Position numbers and translations under genes: made by a program | The notes under the pieces: generated by a model | What the model saw: only the letters and a program-made list of their open reading frames with translations | What the model was told of the DNA's origin: nothing | The model's database searches: none | In this document: positions 23,986-38,900 of the stretch, piece by piece | Position numbering within the stretch: position 1 is the first letter of the stretch | Layout: every line of letters starts with the position of its first letter | Assembly: GCA_910586385.1 (NCBI GenBank) | Contig: CAJUGX010000001.1 | Span: forward strand, 248,264 to 312,263 | DNA length: 64,000 bases | Reading direction: 5' to 3' | DNA from: an uncultured Christensenella sp. | Lineage (GTDB): Bacteria > Bacillota > Clostridia > Christensenellales > UBA1242

Positions 23986-26900
23986 CCAACAAGTGCAATT
24001 GAAAAAATCACAGAAGATGACGATGAGAGAGATCAAGGAATTTCTTCTCAAGCGGTGACTTATGAGCCTATTGTCGATAAAGATTGTTCTAAAGACACTA
24101 TTGACAAGCCATCGGGCGCGATTTCACAAGATACTATCTATACATACATAGATTGCAACTTTGGGACTGCTCAGTATTCATATAATCCAACTGTAACTAT
24201 AAATTCTGGTGTGACCCTTAATATCATATTTGACGGGTGTTATTTTTCTCAGCCAAGTAATGTTATAAATCTTTCATCTGTAACAGTTGGAAGTGGGGCA
24301 ACTCTCAATGTTACATTGCAAGATTGCGAAACGAGCTCGGGGACTTCCTTCTTTACGACGGCAAACAATGCGGGCGGAAAGGCCAACTACTACTTTAACA
24401 ACTGTGTTTTGAGGAATGCTGGTAGTGTAGGGATTTCCAGTAGTTCTACCGCAGGGGAAAATAACTTGATAATGACTGACGTACTGATTATTCCAACTTC
24501 GTCAACTTCTGGAAGTTTTGTGTCAGGAAGCTTAAATTACAATTTTAAGAATGTTCATGTGAGAACAGGTTTCTTCCCAACAGGGACTCAAGGCTGTGCA
24601 TTTTATGATTTTCAAGGGCAGGATTATTATGGAATATTGCCTCCAGAGTATCAAGATATTAGAGCATTTACCAGCAACAAAAGTAATTTTTGGACGACAA
24701 GTTGGGATTTTGAAAATAAGTGGGTCTATTATTTGACAAGTTCGACCAGTGCTGGAGTTTATCCGATGACTCGCACACGTGCAAAAGCCGCAGGCTGGAC
24801 AAGGGATTCAATTTATGTTGCAGTTTATGCAAATGACGGCTCTATGACTGGTGCGGACGCTCGGGAAAAGCTTTATTTCCCAACCCCTGTTGATGGCAAA
24901 GTTACACTTTCTGGCAGTCACTTCTCAAGACCTGGTTATACAAACAAGTGGGCTTATTCTCCTGATGGCGAGGGGGCGGATAGCCTTACCTTTACGAAGA
25001 ATGGTGCGGCTTATGCAATCTGGTCGCCACAACAATACACAATCACCTACAATGCAAATGGTGGCAATGTTTCATACAACGGCAATCCTGTAAGTGGAAA
25101 TTTCGCAACAAAGTCATACGACATTGAAGAGGAATTTGATCTTTTGGGGACAACTGAGGTAAAGAGAGTCGGTTATACGCTCAAAAGCTGGCAACCAGCA
25201 ACGGCAGCGGGCTCAAGCCACAACTGGGAAGGCAAGAATGCTGGAGAATCAGTTTCTGGCATGTGGGGGAATGTGACGCTCAATGCTTATTGGGAGGCAA
25301 ATACATATCAAATCACTCTTGATGCAAACAAGGGGGAATTGATTGGTACAGGCGGAGACGGTGTTGCTCCAAATCCAATCTATCAAAAATATGACAATGG
25401 CTGGTATTCAAAAAATGAAAGTGGCGAATATCTTTCTTTGTCAAAACTGACGACAGTCCCAACTCGTGATGGATACGAGTTTTTGGGATTCTACACAACG
25501 CAAAAAGATGGTGGGGACAGAGTCACCGACAATCTTGGAAACATCGTTTGCTCAACTTCACTTTATGTTGAGGATGGGACGGCGTACGCTCGTTGGAAAG
25601 GTATAGATGTCACCATTGCTCTTGATGCAAATGGTGGAACTCTTGGCTCTACCCAAGCTGTTACTGTTGAATTTGACACCAATATCTTGACTCCAAGCAC
25701 AATTGCACATCCAACAAAGACAGGGTATTCATTTGCGGGATGGTCAAAAACTCAAGATGGGACTGACACTGTAATCAGCAACATTTCAGCGTTGGTGAAT
25801 GGGACAAGTTATGTCGTTGACGGAAAGTGGGTAAGCCTTGACAATGTGACGGTCTATGCAATGTGGACAGTCAACAGTTATGACTTGACAATCGAAGGAA
25901 ATGGCGGTTGGTTTGATGGTGACTCAACTGTCACAAGCAAAGTTGAAAATATCCCATATCTTTCGACATACACTCTTCCAACACCAACGAAGACGGGATA
26001 TCATTTGATTGGTTGGGATGTGACTGAGGGGGCAAGTGCGGGAACAAGTGTTTCTGGCGGTGTTGTGACAATGGGTTATGTAAACAGCACGGTTGTTGCT
26101 CAATGGGCACCGGATGTTTATTCTGTGACACTCGATCCAACACTCTATTCAAATGAAAGTGATTCAAAGGATCCTTCTGCTGGTGAAAATGGTGCTACGC
26201 AAAACATCTTCTTGAAATATGCAACAAGTTGGCACAAGCTCTCAAGTGCAAGCGATGACAGTGTAATCTCAACAATCGTTGCTCCAACCAAGGAAGGTTA
26301 TACATTTGCTGGATACTATAAACAAAAAACGGGTGGAGATCAAATCATTGATGGTGACGGAAATATCTTGAGCGGAAAGACAACAATTTTCAGTGGAGAA
26401 AATGGAAGCACATTTATTTTGTATGCTCACTGGACGGTTAAGACATATGATTTTACAATCAAGTATGAAAAGAGTTCTTCAAAATCACCAGCGCCAAAGA
26501 TTATGCTTTCTGGAAGCGTTGGCACGATCACATTTGATTCAGCTGTTGATATTTTGCAAGTTGGTGAAGAGTTGACAAGACAGGTTGAATTTGGAAGTAC
26601 AATTTCAATCACAATCACAATCGAAACAATTGATGGAAGAACATTCTTGATTCAGAAGAATGGTGAACCACTCATCACTGATGAGGACAGGGTTTCAATT
26701 TCTGGAACGATGGGCGTAAACAGTCAATCATTTGACATCTATGTGACAGAAATATTCACATTGACATTCAACGGAAATGGTGCAGAAAGCGGAGTGCCAG
26801 AAGCGCACACATTTTTGTATGGAAAATCCGTTGACCTCGCTGGACTTTCAACTCCTGCGAGAGAACACTTTACATTTGCTGGATGGAACACTGAAATCAA

Positions 26901-29900
26901 CGGAAGTGGAAATGATTATTTGACAACTGGAGAAAACAATATCTATGGTGTCAATGAAAATCAAACACTCTACGCTCAATGGACAGGTGTTGAATATACA
27001 ATTACTTTGGATTCAAGCAATGGCTCATATGAGGTTTCAAGCGAGATTTCAAGTATTATTGAAAAATACGAGGACGGATATTATAGAACTTCTGGTGGAG
27101 AGAAAATCACTGGAGGACTTAAGCCAGTTTCTACAGGATATGTTTTTGCTGGATACTATTTGAAAAATGCTGATGGGACTTTTGGTGAGCAAGTTGTGGA
27201 TGCTGACGGAAAAATCACCGGAAGAGCAGTGGGTGCAACAATATTTACAGAAGATACAACAATCTATGCTAAGTGGGAGCCAGGGCAATTCAAAGTTGGC
27301 TTCAACACAAGCGGAAGGGGTTCGTTTACTGTTGGTGGTGGGACAACCAAAACGCTTGATGCGACTTTCAATGCTCCAATCTCTTTCAACCTTTATCTTG
27401 AAGTGACGGAAGTTGAGGGGTATGAGCTTCTTGGTTGGTACACAGCAACGACTGGCGGTGACAAAATTTTGAACGCAGACGGAAGTTCTGCAGGGGCATC
27501 AGCTTATATTGATGCAAGCGGAAATTGGATTTATGCTGTTGGCGAAGGGGAAAATTTGGAGTTCTTTGCACAATGGCAAATCAAGACTTATGAATTTGTA
27601 ATCAATTACAAGGGATTTGGCGGAGATATCTCAACTGCTTTGAATATTTCAACTGTTGGCGGTGGCACTGTCTCTGACCCATCAATCACTTTCAATGGGG
27701 GAAGCGGAAAGGCAACAATTTCTGCAAATTACAATCCAAGTGCAGAAATCACAATCACAGTTGAGTCTGCTGCAAGTGCAAACTACTTTGTTGCTGGAAG
27801 TGTAATTTCTGGAATTGGTTCACTTGGAAACAAGTTGAGCATCCAATGGACTCCATCTTCAAGCAGTTCGCAAGATATTTATGTTTTGCAAAAGTACACA
27901 ATCACTTATGATTTGAATGGTGGAAATGGAACTGCTCCAGAAGGCACAGCAAAGGCGTATGGTCTTGCGGCTGTTGTCACAGACGGCAAACCAGTGCGCA
28001 CGGGTTATGTCTTTGCAAATTGGAATGATGCTCAAGATGGCTCTGGAACAATCTATGATTTTGAAGACGATACAAAGAAACTTTACACTGCTGACGCAGA
28101 CATAACTTTGTATGCTCAATGGACTGCAAACACATATACTGTTGTTTACAATTCAAATAAGCCTGACAAGGCAAGTGCTGAAATTGAGGGAAGTACTTCA
28201 AATTCAACACATACATATGGAATAAGCAAAAACCTCAACACAAATGGCTACGCTCTTGCGGGTTGGACATTTGTGAGGTGGAATACACAAGCTGACGGCA
28301 GAGGAGATGATTATGCTGATGGTGCAGAGGTGAGCAACCTCACCACAACTCCAAATGGAGAAGTTGTGCTCTTTGCTGTTTGGCAAGCAAACAGATACAC
28401 AATCGTTTATGACAAAAACAAACCTGAAACTGCAAGTGCGGCAGAGGGCGTTACGGGAACAATGAATGCTTCAACTCATACTTATGATGAGGAAAGCACT
28501 TTGAGCAAAAATGCTTACACTTTGACAGGTTGGCGTTTTGTGGGTTGGAAGGATGCTGAAGGAGAAGCATACGACGATGAGCAAGCAATCAACAACCTCA
28601 CAACTGAAAATGGTGCGAGTGTGACTCTCTATGCTCAGTGGGAAGCAGAGCAAGTTTTGGTAACTTTTGATCCAAATGCTGACGGAGCAACTGTGACTCC
28701 AGAAACCAAAGTTTATGATTATGACGAGCTTTATGGGCAGTTGCCAGAAGCAGAGCGCTATGGTTACAACTTTGATGGTTGGTTTAGAGGAAGCGATGCT
28801 GCCGACACAAACAAGGTGACTGAGACTTCACCAGTTGTTGGTGTCAAGAATGCGGACGGAGATTATGAAGTGACACTCTATGCTCACTGGACTGCAAAAG
28901 TTTCTACAATCGCTTTTGATGGAAATGGCGGAAGTGCGGTAAACAGTATCTATGCGAAATATGGCGAGCACAGACTTTATTCTACCTATATAAATGGACA
29001 AGTGAGTGGCGAAGTGTCAGAACTTGCAATCACTGCAAGTCGTGAGGGTTATGACTTTGATGGATGGACAATGACACAAAATGGTGCCGACTTGGTTTTG
29101 ACAAAAGAAGCTGTGCTTAGAGCTGGAAATGATTATGTTGCTTTGATTGACGATATTGCTGTTTGGAATCATGAAGGGGATGTGACCCTTTATGCCAAGT
29201 GGATTATTCACGAACTTTCAATCACAGCAAACCTTCATGATGGAAATGGCTTCTCATTTGCTGAAACAACAGAGGCTGGTTGGGTGATTCAAGCATCCGG
29301 CTCAACAGCAACAAAGAAAGTAAACTATGGTGCAGAGTATGGTGCTTTGCCTGTGGTTTATAGAAATGGTTACAAACATATCGGTTGGTCAAAATCTTTT
29401 GGCTCAACAACAGTTGACATCACTCCTTCTACAATCATGGGAAATCTTGACCAAGTGATTTATCCAGTTTGGGAAGCGGAAGTCTACACAGTCAGATATC
29501 TTGATTCTGATGAGACAACTGAAATTGCTGACTTAAGTCCTACAAGTTATCAAGTGACGACAGTCAATGCTCTTCCAACAACAACAAAGAGTGGTTATGT
29601 TTTCCAAGGTTGGAAGCCATTCGTTTCAATTGGATCATGGGATTCTGAGACAATTTATACAACAGCAGACACATTTGTTGGCAAGTATGGAAATATTGTG
29701 CTTGTTGCACAATGGGCTCCAGAAGTGTATGCGGTGACATTGGCTCACAATGGTGGTTCTTTCAGTGGAACAACTGCAAACTTCTCTTTCTATTATAAAT
29801 ATCAACAAGCAGACGGCTATTTCACATCTTCTGATTGCTTAACTGCATATGAGGCAACTGGGCTCAAACCTACAAGAGTGGGTTATGACTTCCAAGGATA

Positions 29901-32900
29901 TTTTGATGGAAACACTTGCTATATCGATATTGATGGAAACATCACAACTGATTTCTACGAATTTTTGAATGGAAAAACTGTGACGGCAAGGTGGCAAGCA
30001 AAGACTTATCATGTCACTCTCAATCCAAATACAGGAGTTGTTTCTGAAGATACAACAGAGTATGTGACTGCAACTTATGATTCAAATGACTTGAGTCCAC
30101 AGACAATTGTTGTTCCAACAAAGACAGGCTACACATTTGCTGGCTGGACAAAGACTTTGGATGGCAATGATTTTGTCATCTCAACAACGGCTGACCTTGT
30201 CGGCTCAACATCTTATGTTGCTTCGGTGAATGGAAATGTCGTTTGGCGTAACGATGGCGATGTAACTCTTTATGCAAAATGGACGGCAACTCAGACGACT
30301 ATTTTGCTCAATTCAAATGGTGCAACCACAGCTGGTACTGCAAGCGTTGTTGCGACCTATGACAGCGGAAAACTTTCAAATGACATCAGCAATCCACAAA
30401 GGACGGGTTATGAGTTTGTTGGCTGGACTGTTCAAAATGCCATCAATCCAATCATTGACACAAATGGAAAACTTGTTTCTGACATGACTGGATATACAAG
30501 TGCAACTGGCGAATGGATTTTCGACAATCAAGCCAACAACACAAGCACCGTCACACTTTATGCGAAGTGGGTGGCAAAGAGATACAAAATTTCATTTATG
30601 AATGGTGACCAAGGTGTGCTTACGAGTTCGGGTGATACAGTGTATGCTGAGTACGACAGCAACTATTTGTATAAGGCTGAAACTGGCGAAGAAAAAGCAA
30701 ACCCACCAAAGATTTCTGTTGAGGGATACACATTTGGTGGTTGGTACACAGAAAACCAAACTTTTGAAAATCAAATTATTGATGAAAACGGTATTTTGTG
30801 CACTGGCACAGTGACTGGTTATATCACAAATGGAATGTGGAAGAGTGACGCAGAGCAAACACTCTATGCAAAATTTGATGCGAGTGTCTATACAATCACT
30901 TACGATGGAAATGGCGGAACTTGGAAAACTGTTGGTGGTGAAGCTGTTTCTACAACAAGCAACTATACTATTGTTGAAACATTCAACCTCTATGGCTATG
31001 ACCAAATCTCAAGAGAGGGTTATACACTCTCTTGGAGAGTGACTGCATACAGTGGTGATGCTCACAGCACTTGGGTAAATGCAACAGATACCTTTGCTCC
31101 AAGTCAACAATTGGGTGCTGGACTCTACGGGAATGTTACAATGCGAGCAGAGTGGACACCAAAGACAACTGCAATCACGCTTGTTTTGAACAATGCTGGT
31201 GGCGATGGACAAGTTGCAAACAGTGCAACCGCAACTTATGGAGAAGTTGTTGACGACATAACTGGCGACACAAGTGCTCGTCCAGAAGGTATCGCAACAG
31301 TGGCTTGGAAGAAAGGTTATACATTCCAAGGATACTACACTGCTGAAGTTGATGGAATCAGAGTGTTTGACGAAACAGGAAAAATCATCGCAAATGCAAT
31401 CAATTATACTGATGCAAACAAGAAATGGATTTATGTTGCAGATGCAAGTTTGAATGAGTCATCTGACCTTCTCAACCTCTATGCACAATTTACCGCAAAT
31501 GTTTATTCATTCAGCTTGGAAGTGGGTATCGGCGTTGACTACATTTTGATAAGTGGGGCGTGTGATGAAAATGGCATAGCGCTCACTTCAAACTACAAAG
31601 TTTCACAAACGTGCTCAATCTATGCAAGATATGGCGCGAGCGTAACGCTTCAAGCGTATGCAAAAGAAGGCTATGCAATCAAAAACTTTACAATGGGATT
31701 GACAGAGGCAACCGCATCTGTTGGAGAAATCAAAACCTCTGGAGATTTGAGTTTTGCTGAATACAACTTTGTCTTCAAAGACGGTGATTCAATCAATGTT
31801 GCAAACAATGCTTCAAAGCTTCCTGCAACATACATCAAGGCAAACACGGACCCAGCAAAAGCGAAGTATGAAATTTATTACAAGCTTCAAAATTCTGCAA
31901 GTGGATATGCAAACGAGATGCTTGTCAATGGCACATTTGAGGCGCTTTCTGGGACTTCTATTTCAGAAGCAGATGTTGTCAAAAATGTTTCGGAAGCCTT
32001 GACAATTGGATACACTTATGTTGGAAATGACTTCACAACAACAAGCAAGCCAAACGCTGGCAATGGTGGTGAGCGTGATGATGCTTTGAGCTTTGTTGTG
32101 CAAGGTGACGGCAGTTTGAAGATTTATCTCTATTATGATGCTGTGCCTTATACGATCACTTATGATACAACTGGCGGAACCATTGGCGCTGGTGCAAAGA
32201 CAACATACTATTTCTACGAACAATTCACTTTGCCTGGACTTGCTGGCGAGGGAAACAAAATCACTTGTACAATGGAGAAGGCTGGCTTCAAGTTTGCTGG
32301 CTGGAAAGTTTCTGAAGATGCTGGAAATTGGAGCACATCAGAAATCTTCAATGCAGACAACTCAGCTCCATCAAACAAGTATGGAAATGTAACTCTTGTT
32401 GCACAATGGACCGACAATGCTTACAATTTGGAATTTGTTGATGTCTTCAACGATTTCGAAGTGAGAGTTTTGGGCAGTGATGGATCACTTAAAGAAGTGG
32501 TTACAATCACAAAAACAAACAACATTATCAAAGATGTGCTCTTTACTGACATTGTCACAACGTCAACAAGAGCATTGACACAAAATGTAAATGGGGACGC
32601 AATCTCTCCAGTTGCAAACGCAACCAACCCAACAAGGGGTGGATATTTGTGGGGCAAGAACGCAAATGAAAATGGAGACTATGAAATTTTCAATTTGCAA
32701 CTTACATACGAAAATGGTTTCAGATTTGACGGAGCAAGCTGGTCTGCTGGCACGGCAACAGGTTCGACAAGAGCATTTGCTTTCTCTGGACTTGAAGCAA
32801 CTGCGGGCGCAACCGCAAAAATTACTCTTCTTTGGAGAGCAAGGACATATACAGTGACTCTTGATCCAAACGGTACTGGTGCAACAGTTTCTCCAGAGAC

Positions 32901-35900
32901 TGTGGTCGTAACATTTGGCGAAGGGTATGGAGAACTTCCTGAAGCAACTCGTCCAGGTTATACATTTGACGGATGGTACAAGGAAGCAAGTTTTGCAAAC
33001 AAAGTTGAAGCATCTACAAAGGTTTCAACACCAGATGACCACATGCTTTTTGCAAAATGGAAAGAAAACCAATACACCATTTTGCTCAACGGAAATGGTG
33101 GAACTGTTTCGGATGCAAACGACTTTACAAACTTGACCGGACAAAGAGGTGCAGACAACACATGGCGTCTTTCTGCAACATATTCAAAAGAAGGCACTTT
33201 CAGTGCAACGCTCAACAGAACTGGTTTCACATTTGTTGGATGGACACTCTCTGATGGGACATCAACAACAGGAATCACCGCGCAAGGGGCAATCACTGGA
33301 AACAATGGGCAATTTACCGTAACTGGTACAAAAGTCCTCAACTTGACAACAGAGCCAAACGCAAATGTCTATCTCTACGCCAAGTGGGAGGCCGACTATG
33401 TTGTGATTACACTCAATCCAAATGGCGGAAATGTGAATCCAACAACTTTGTATGCAAAGTATGGTGCAAAATATAGTGAAGTTGCCACAAGCAAAGGATC
33501 AGTTGGTCTTGGAGATATTCCAGTTGCAACAAGAAATGGTTATGCTTTTGCTGGCTGGTATGATGCGGCTGAAAATGGCACAAGAGTGACAAGAGAAGAC
33601 AATGTCTCTGGTACTTATGATTTAGAATCTTTGACATACAAGACAACACTCTATGCTCACTGGACTGCAAACAAATACAAGATCACTCTTGACAAGCAAG
33701 GTGGTCAAAATGGAATGGATGCATTCTGGTACTATTTTGAAACAGAAAAATATTATTCTGATGAAGCCGCATTCAGTCAACTTGCTGGCGGAATCATCAC
33801 ACTTCCATCTCGTGCGGGTTATACATTCGGCGGATATTATGCTGCGACAAACGGTGCTGGCGTGCAATACGTTGATGAAAGTGGAAAAATTGTAAACAAT
33901 CTTTACAGCAGAATCTATTCTGACACAACAATCTTTGCAAAGTGGACAGCAAACTCTTATATGCTTACTTACGATGTGACTGGCGGAGACGGGCTTACTG
34001 CAATTTCAAAGGTTTATGGAAGTGCTTTCACAGCATCAGAACTTCCAACTCCAACAAAGAGAGGGTTTGACTTTGTTGGTTGGTATGGTGATGAAGCACT
34101 TTCCAAGAGCGTCTCAGTTGGCACAACATTTGATGTTGGACATGCAACATTTGTGGATGCCGACACTGCTGAGACAGTTGCATACATTTATGCAAAATGG
34201 ACACCAAGTCCAAACACACCTTATACAGTTTATTATTATCAACAAAAACTCGGCAACTTTGACGAGGAACTTACCACTGCAAACTGCGTCTTGGTTGACA
34301 CAGTCAATGGCAAGGGGGTTACTGGGGCGGAAGTGACGCCTACAGTGACTGCTTACACTGGCTTTGTTTCACCAGAAGCGATTACAAAAGAAATCACTGC
34401 AGATGGCAGCATGACAATCTCATATTATTACGCACGTTTGACAAAGACTTTGACTCTCCACAAAGGCACAGGAATTGATGAAGTTTCTGCTTCCGGTATT
34501 GGCGTCAATGGAAATCAAGTTCAATATGGTGCGACGGTGACATTATCTGCAAAAGCGAGTGCAGGTTACTCTTTCAGCGGATGGAGTGTGCTCAACAATG
34601 TTGTGACAATCTCAAACAACTCATATCTCCACAACGTTGTAGTTGATGTTGAAATCACGGCAAACGCAACGCCAGGGCTTACTGATTATACAATTGAAAT
34701 CTATCAGATGAACACTTCTGGTGAGTATGAAGACACTGCAACAAAATCAGTTGTAAGATCTGCAACGACAGACGCAACCGTAAGAGTTGACGCGTCTACA
34801 TACCGAGACACAGGATTCACATTTGATGATGAAAACACTGGAAATATCTTGCAAAACAGCATCAACGGAAATGGAAATACAGTCTTTAAGATTTATTACT
34901 CAAGAAATAAATACAAGTTTGACTTGAATGGTAGATTTGGTGGCATCGCAACTGATGACATAAATCCAAACACTGTGAAAGTTGGTGTAAACGGGACAAC
35001 AAGTGGTGCTGTGACAAGCTTCTCTCAAGATGTCTACTTCGGTTCAACAATTGTGATTTCCGATTTGAGCCTTGATGCTGCTTACAAGTATGCTGGATAT
35101 CTTTTGACAGATGGACAACTTCAAAGCGTTGAAACATTTGCAGATATCACATTCGTGATGATTGCAAAGGATATGACAATCAGACTCTACTTCGAGGGAA
35201 GACAATACGCAATCACATATGATGTTGAAAATGGAAACAATGCTGCATCAAACCCAATTTCATACACGGCAAATCCAAAGGCGCAAACTTTTGCACTTGA
35301 AGATGCTCAGAGGGATGGTTATAAATTTGATGGCTGGACAGTGGCTTGGACAGATGAAAATCATTCAGGCACTCTTCCAACAATTGACGGCACGGCACTC
35401 GAATTTGCTGCTGACACATATGGAAACATCACTGTGACTGCAAGGTGGGTGGCAATTGAATACACAATCACATATGTGCTTGATGGTGGAACAATTGCAA
35501 GTGGAAAGATTGAAACTTATACAATTGAAAGTGTGGATGTTTTGCCAGCAGCAACAAAGGATGGCTTCTCATTCAAAAACTGGAAAGCAACAGAAGTTTC
35601 TGGAAACTGGCAAGTTGGCTCGGTGATAAATGCGGGTGGTGCTTTGACAGGAAAATTTGGTAATGTTACTCTCACGGCAACATGGCAAACAGATGCAGTT
35701 GAAGTGACTCTCGATCCAAACGTTGGCACAGGCTCAACTGCTGTAACTATAAACCCTGCAAACGGAAAAGTTTATATCGCATACAAAGACACAAACTTCT
35801 ATGAAGGTTGGACTGGAGCGACATTGCCAAACGCAACAACTGGCGATATTGTGAAACCAACTGCAAGCAGAAATGGCTATATCTTTGGTGGTTGGTACAC

Positions 35901-38900
35901 ATTGGCAGAAGGCGGTGTGCAAGTCTTGACAAGTGCAGGTGTGCTCAATGCAAATGTTGCGACTCTCACTGATGCAAATGGAAACTGGATTTCAACTTCA
36001 GGAGTGACACTCTTTGCTCATTGGACAAAGGTTTCAAACATCGAAGTGACTTTTGACCTCAACATTGCTGACATGACTGACGAAGTGGCAAGTGTAAACC
36101 CAGCAACAAAGACAGTCGTGTTTGATGAGGCTTATGGAACTCTCGCAACAGCAACTCGCGTTGGCTATACATTTGAGGGTTGGTACAAAGATACAGAGCT
36201 CAAGGTGAAGATTGACGAGACATCATTTGTTTCTGATCATGAAAATCACAATCTCTATGCAAAGTGGAAAGTCAATGAGTACACCTTGACAATTGATACA
36301 AATAGCGGCTCATACGACGGCAACGAAGGTGAGATCGAAATCAAAGGAAATTTCAAATCATCCATCAACTTGCTTATCCCAGAACGCTCTGGTTATGGCT
36401 TTGATGGATGGACGCTCACTGGTGTCGGCAGTCTTGAAGAGACAACTGGCGAAGATGGGCAAACAATTTATGTATTTACATATGGTGCAGGAGATGCGAC
36501 TCTCAAGGCAAACTGGACATCAAGGACTTATGTGTTGACATTGAGTCAAGAAGGCGAAGATGTGACAGAGGGCACAAAGAGTGTTTCAGTTGTTTATGGA
36601 AGCAACCTCATTTCTCCAGCAATCAAAAATCCAACTCGCACAGGTTATGTGTTTGAAGGTTGGGTAAATGAAGATGGTGACATCATCATCACTGCATTAG
36701 GCAAATTTGCAGATACTGATGTTGCTGACTTTATCGCTGGCGGAAAGTGGATTGGTTTTGAAGGCACAACGCTTTTTGCAAAGTGGAAACAAAATAATTA
36801 CACAATCACTTATGTTGCTGGAGATGCAGAACTTTATGGAAATGCAACAGGTTCAACTGAAAACACATCTGCAACTTATGATGAAGATGTTGTGCTTCGT
36901 GCAAACGGATTCTCGCTCAAGGGTTATACATTTGCTGGATGGAAAGATGCAAGTGGAAACATTTATGATGAAGATGCAAAGCTCTCAAAACCAAACTTCA
37001 CAAGTGAAGTGAATGGCACTTATGTTTTGACAGCAACTTGGACGGCAAACAAACATACAATCCTTGTGACTGGAGCAAACTCTGCGACAGATACAATCGA
37101 AGTTGTGTTTGGTCGTGACTATGCTGACGAATTGCAGACACTTGTTTCAAATGTTGAAAAATATCAGAAGATAGGTTACGACTTGACAGGCTTTGCAGAA
37201 GCAAACAATCTCTTTGTGATTGATGCAAACGGAAAGTTGATTGCCGGTGTTTCAACGGCTGGTGGAGTGACAATCACTGACGGAACAACTTGGGCTTATG
37301 ACGAAGATATTTCACTTGTGGCTCAGTACTCTGCAAAAGAATACACGCTCAACTTCAACATTGAAAATACAAAACCTGAAAACTCAGAACCTGAAATCAA
37401 CTTTGCAAGCAAGAAGGTTTATTATGATCAAGTTTTGGGCACGGGGAATTGGCAAAGTGCAAGAGCTGATGGTTATTACTTCAATGGCTGGGTACTTGAA
37501 GACAATGTGAGACCAATAAGTCTTGAAGAGTTTGAGAAAAATGGTGGGGCTATCTCACAAATCACTGATGAAAACAAAGCGGAATACGTGTTTACTCGTG
37601 GTGAGGGAGAACATAAAGTTGAATATATTTATGTTCAAACAACTTTCGATGTTGATGCGGGAATTGCCGTTCCAAATTATGCAACATTGTTGAAGATTGC
37701 TGATGTTCACTTTGTCGATGTGGACACAATGCTTGACAAAGATGCTTATTTCTGGACGGCGCTCAACTCAAGTGAGCAAAAACAATTTACAGTCTATGCA
37801 ACATGGATTGGAAGAACAGATATCGAACACAAGATTTTCTTCTTGCAAGAAGAGATTGATCAAACTGTTTCTGCCGATGACTTCTTCGATGCAACAGAAA
37901 TTGAAGGTGATGTTTATCACAAAGATTTGGATGAAGGCAAACTTGTAAACTACAAGGGCAAGATTTACAAGGTTGCACAAGTTGTGACAAGAAATGATGC
38001 TTTGATTGCTGACAGTGTTGAAAATTACATCAAAAACAAATACGGATTTGACGGCTTCAGTTTTGTTGGATATGAATATCAAGGCGACACAATTCAACCT
38101 GCTGTTGACGGAAAGAGGACAAATATCTATGGCTTCTATACTCGTCAATCATTCACATTGACTTTGGCAACAAGCAAGGGTGTGACAAGTGTTTCTGCGA
38201 ATGGAAAAGGCGTGACTGCTGTGGCTGGACAAGAAAACACGTACACTGTTGCCTTTGGTGCGACGGTGACACTTGCTGCAACATTGAAAGTTGGATATGC
38301 ATTTGACGAATGGGCTGCTGTGGCTGGATTTGCTGATGTTGAGACAACAAACATCTCTGAAGTTGGTACAACAAGAATTGACAGCTTCAAAATGCCAGCG
38401 CTCGCCGTAAGTCTTAGAGCAACGGCAAGTGCAAAGACAAACATACAATATACAATTGAGTATTATAGGCAAAACATTGCGGGAGACGACTTTGTTTTGG
38501 CTGACACTGACACAAGAGAAGACGGTGAGACAGATACCGAACTTGACTTGTCAGACATCAGAGACGACCTTGCAGGATTTACTTACAGTCACTACTTCGT
38601 TTCATCTTCAGCAATCACTGAAGAGACAAAGTGGGGTTCGCTTAATGTTGAGGGTGACGGAAGTCTTGTTGTCAAGATTTATTACACGAGAAATTCTTAT
38701 ACACTCACAATCAACTATCTCTATGCAGGCACATCAGATTCAATCAGAAGCTCAGTTGTTGAGACTTTGAAATTTGAAGAGGATTATTCACACGATTCAC
38801 CAATCATCACGGGATTTGAAATCGCCGATGATGACAAAGTGATAAGTGGTCAAATGACTTCTAGCGATTTGACAATCAATGTTTTCTACACAGCGATTGA

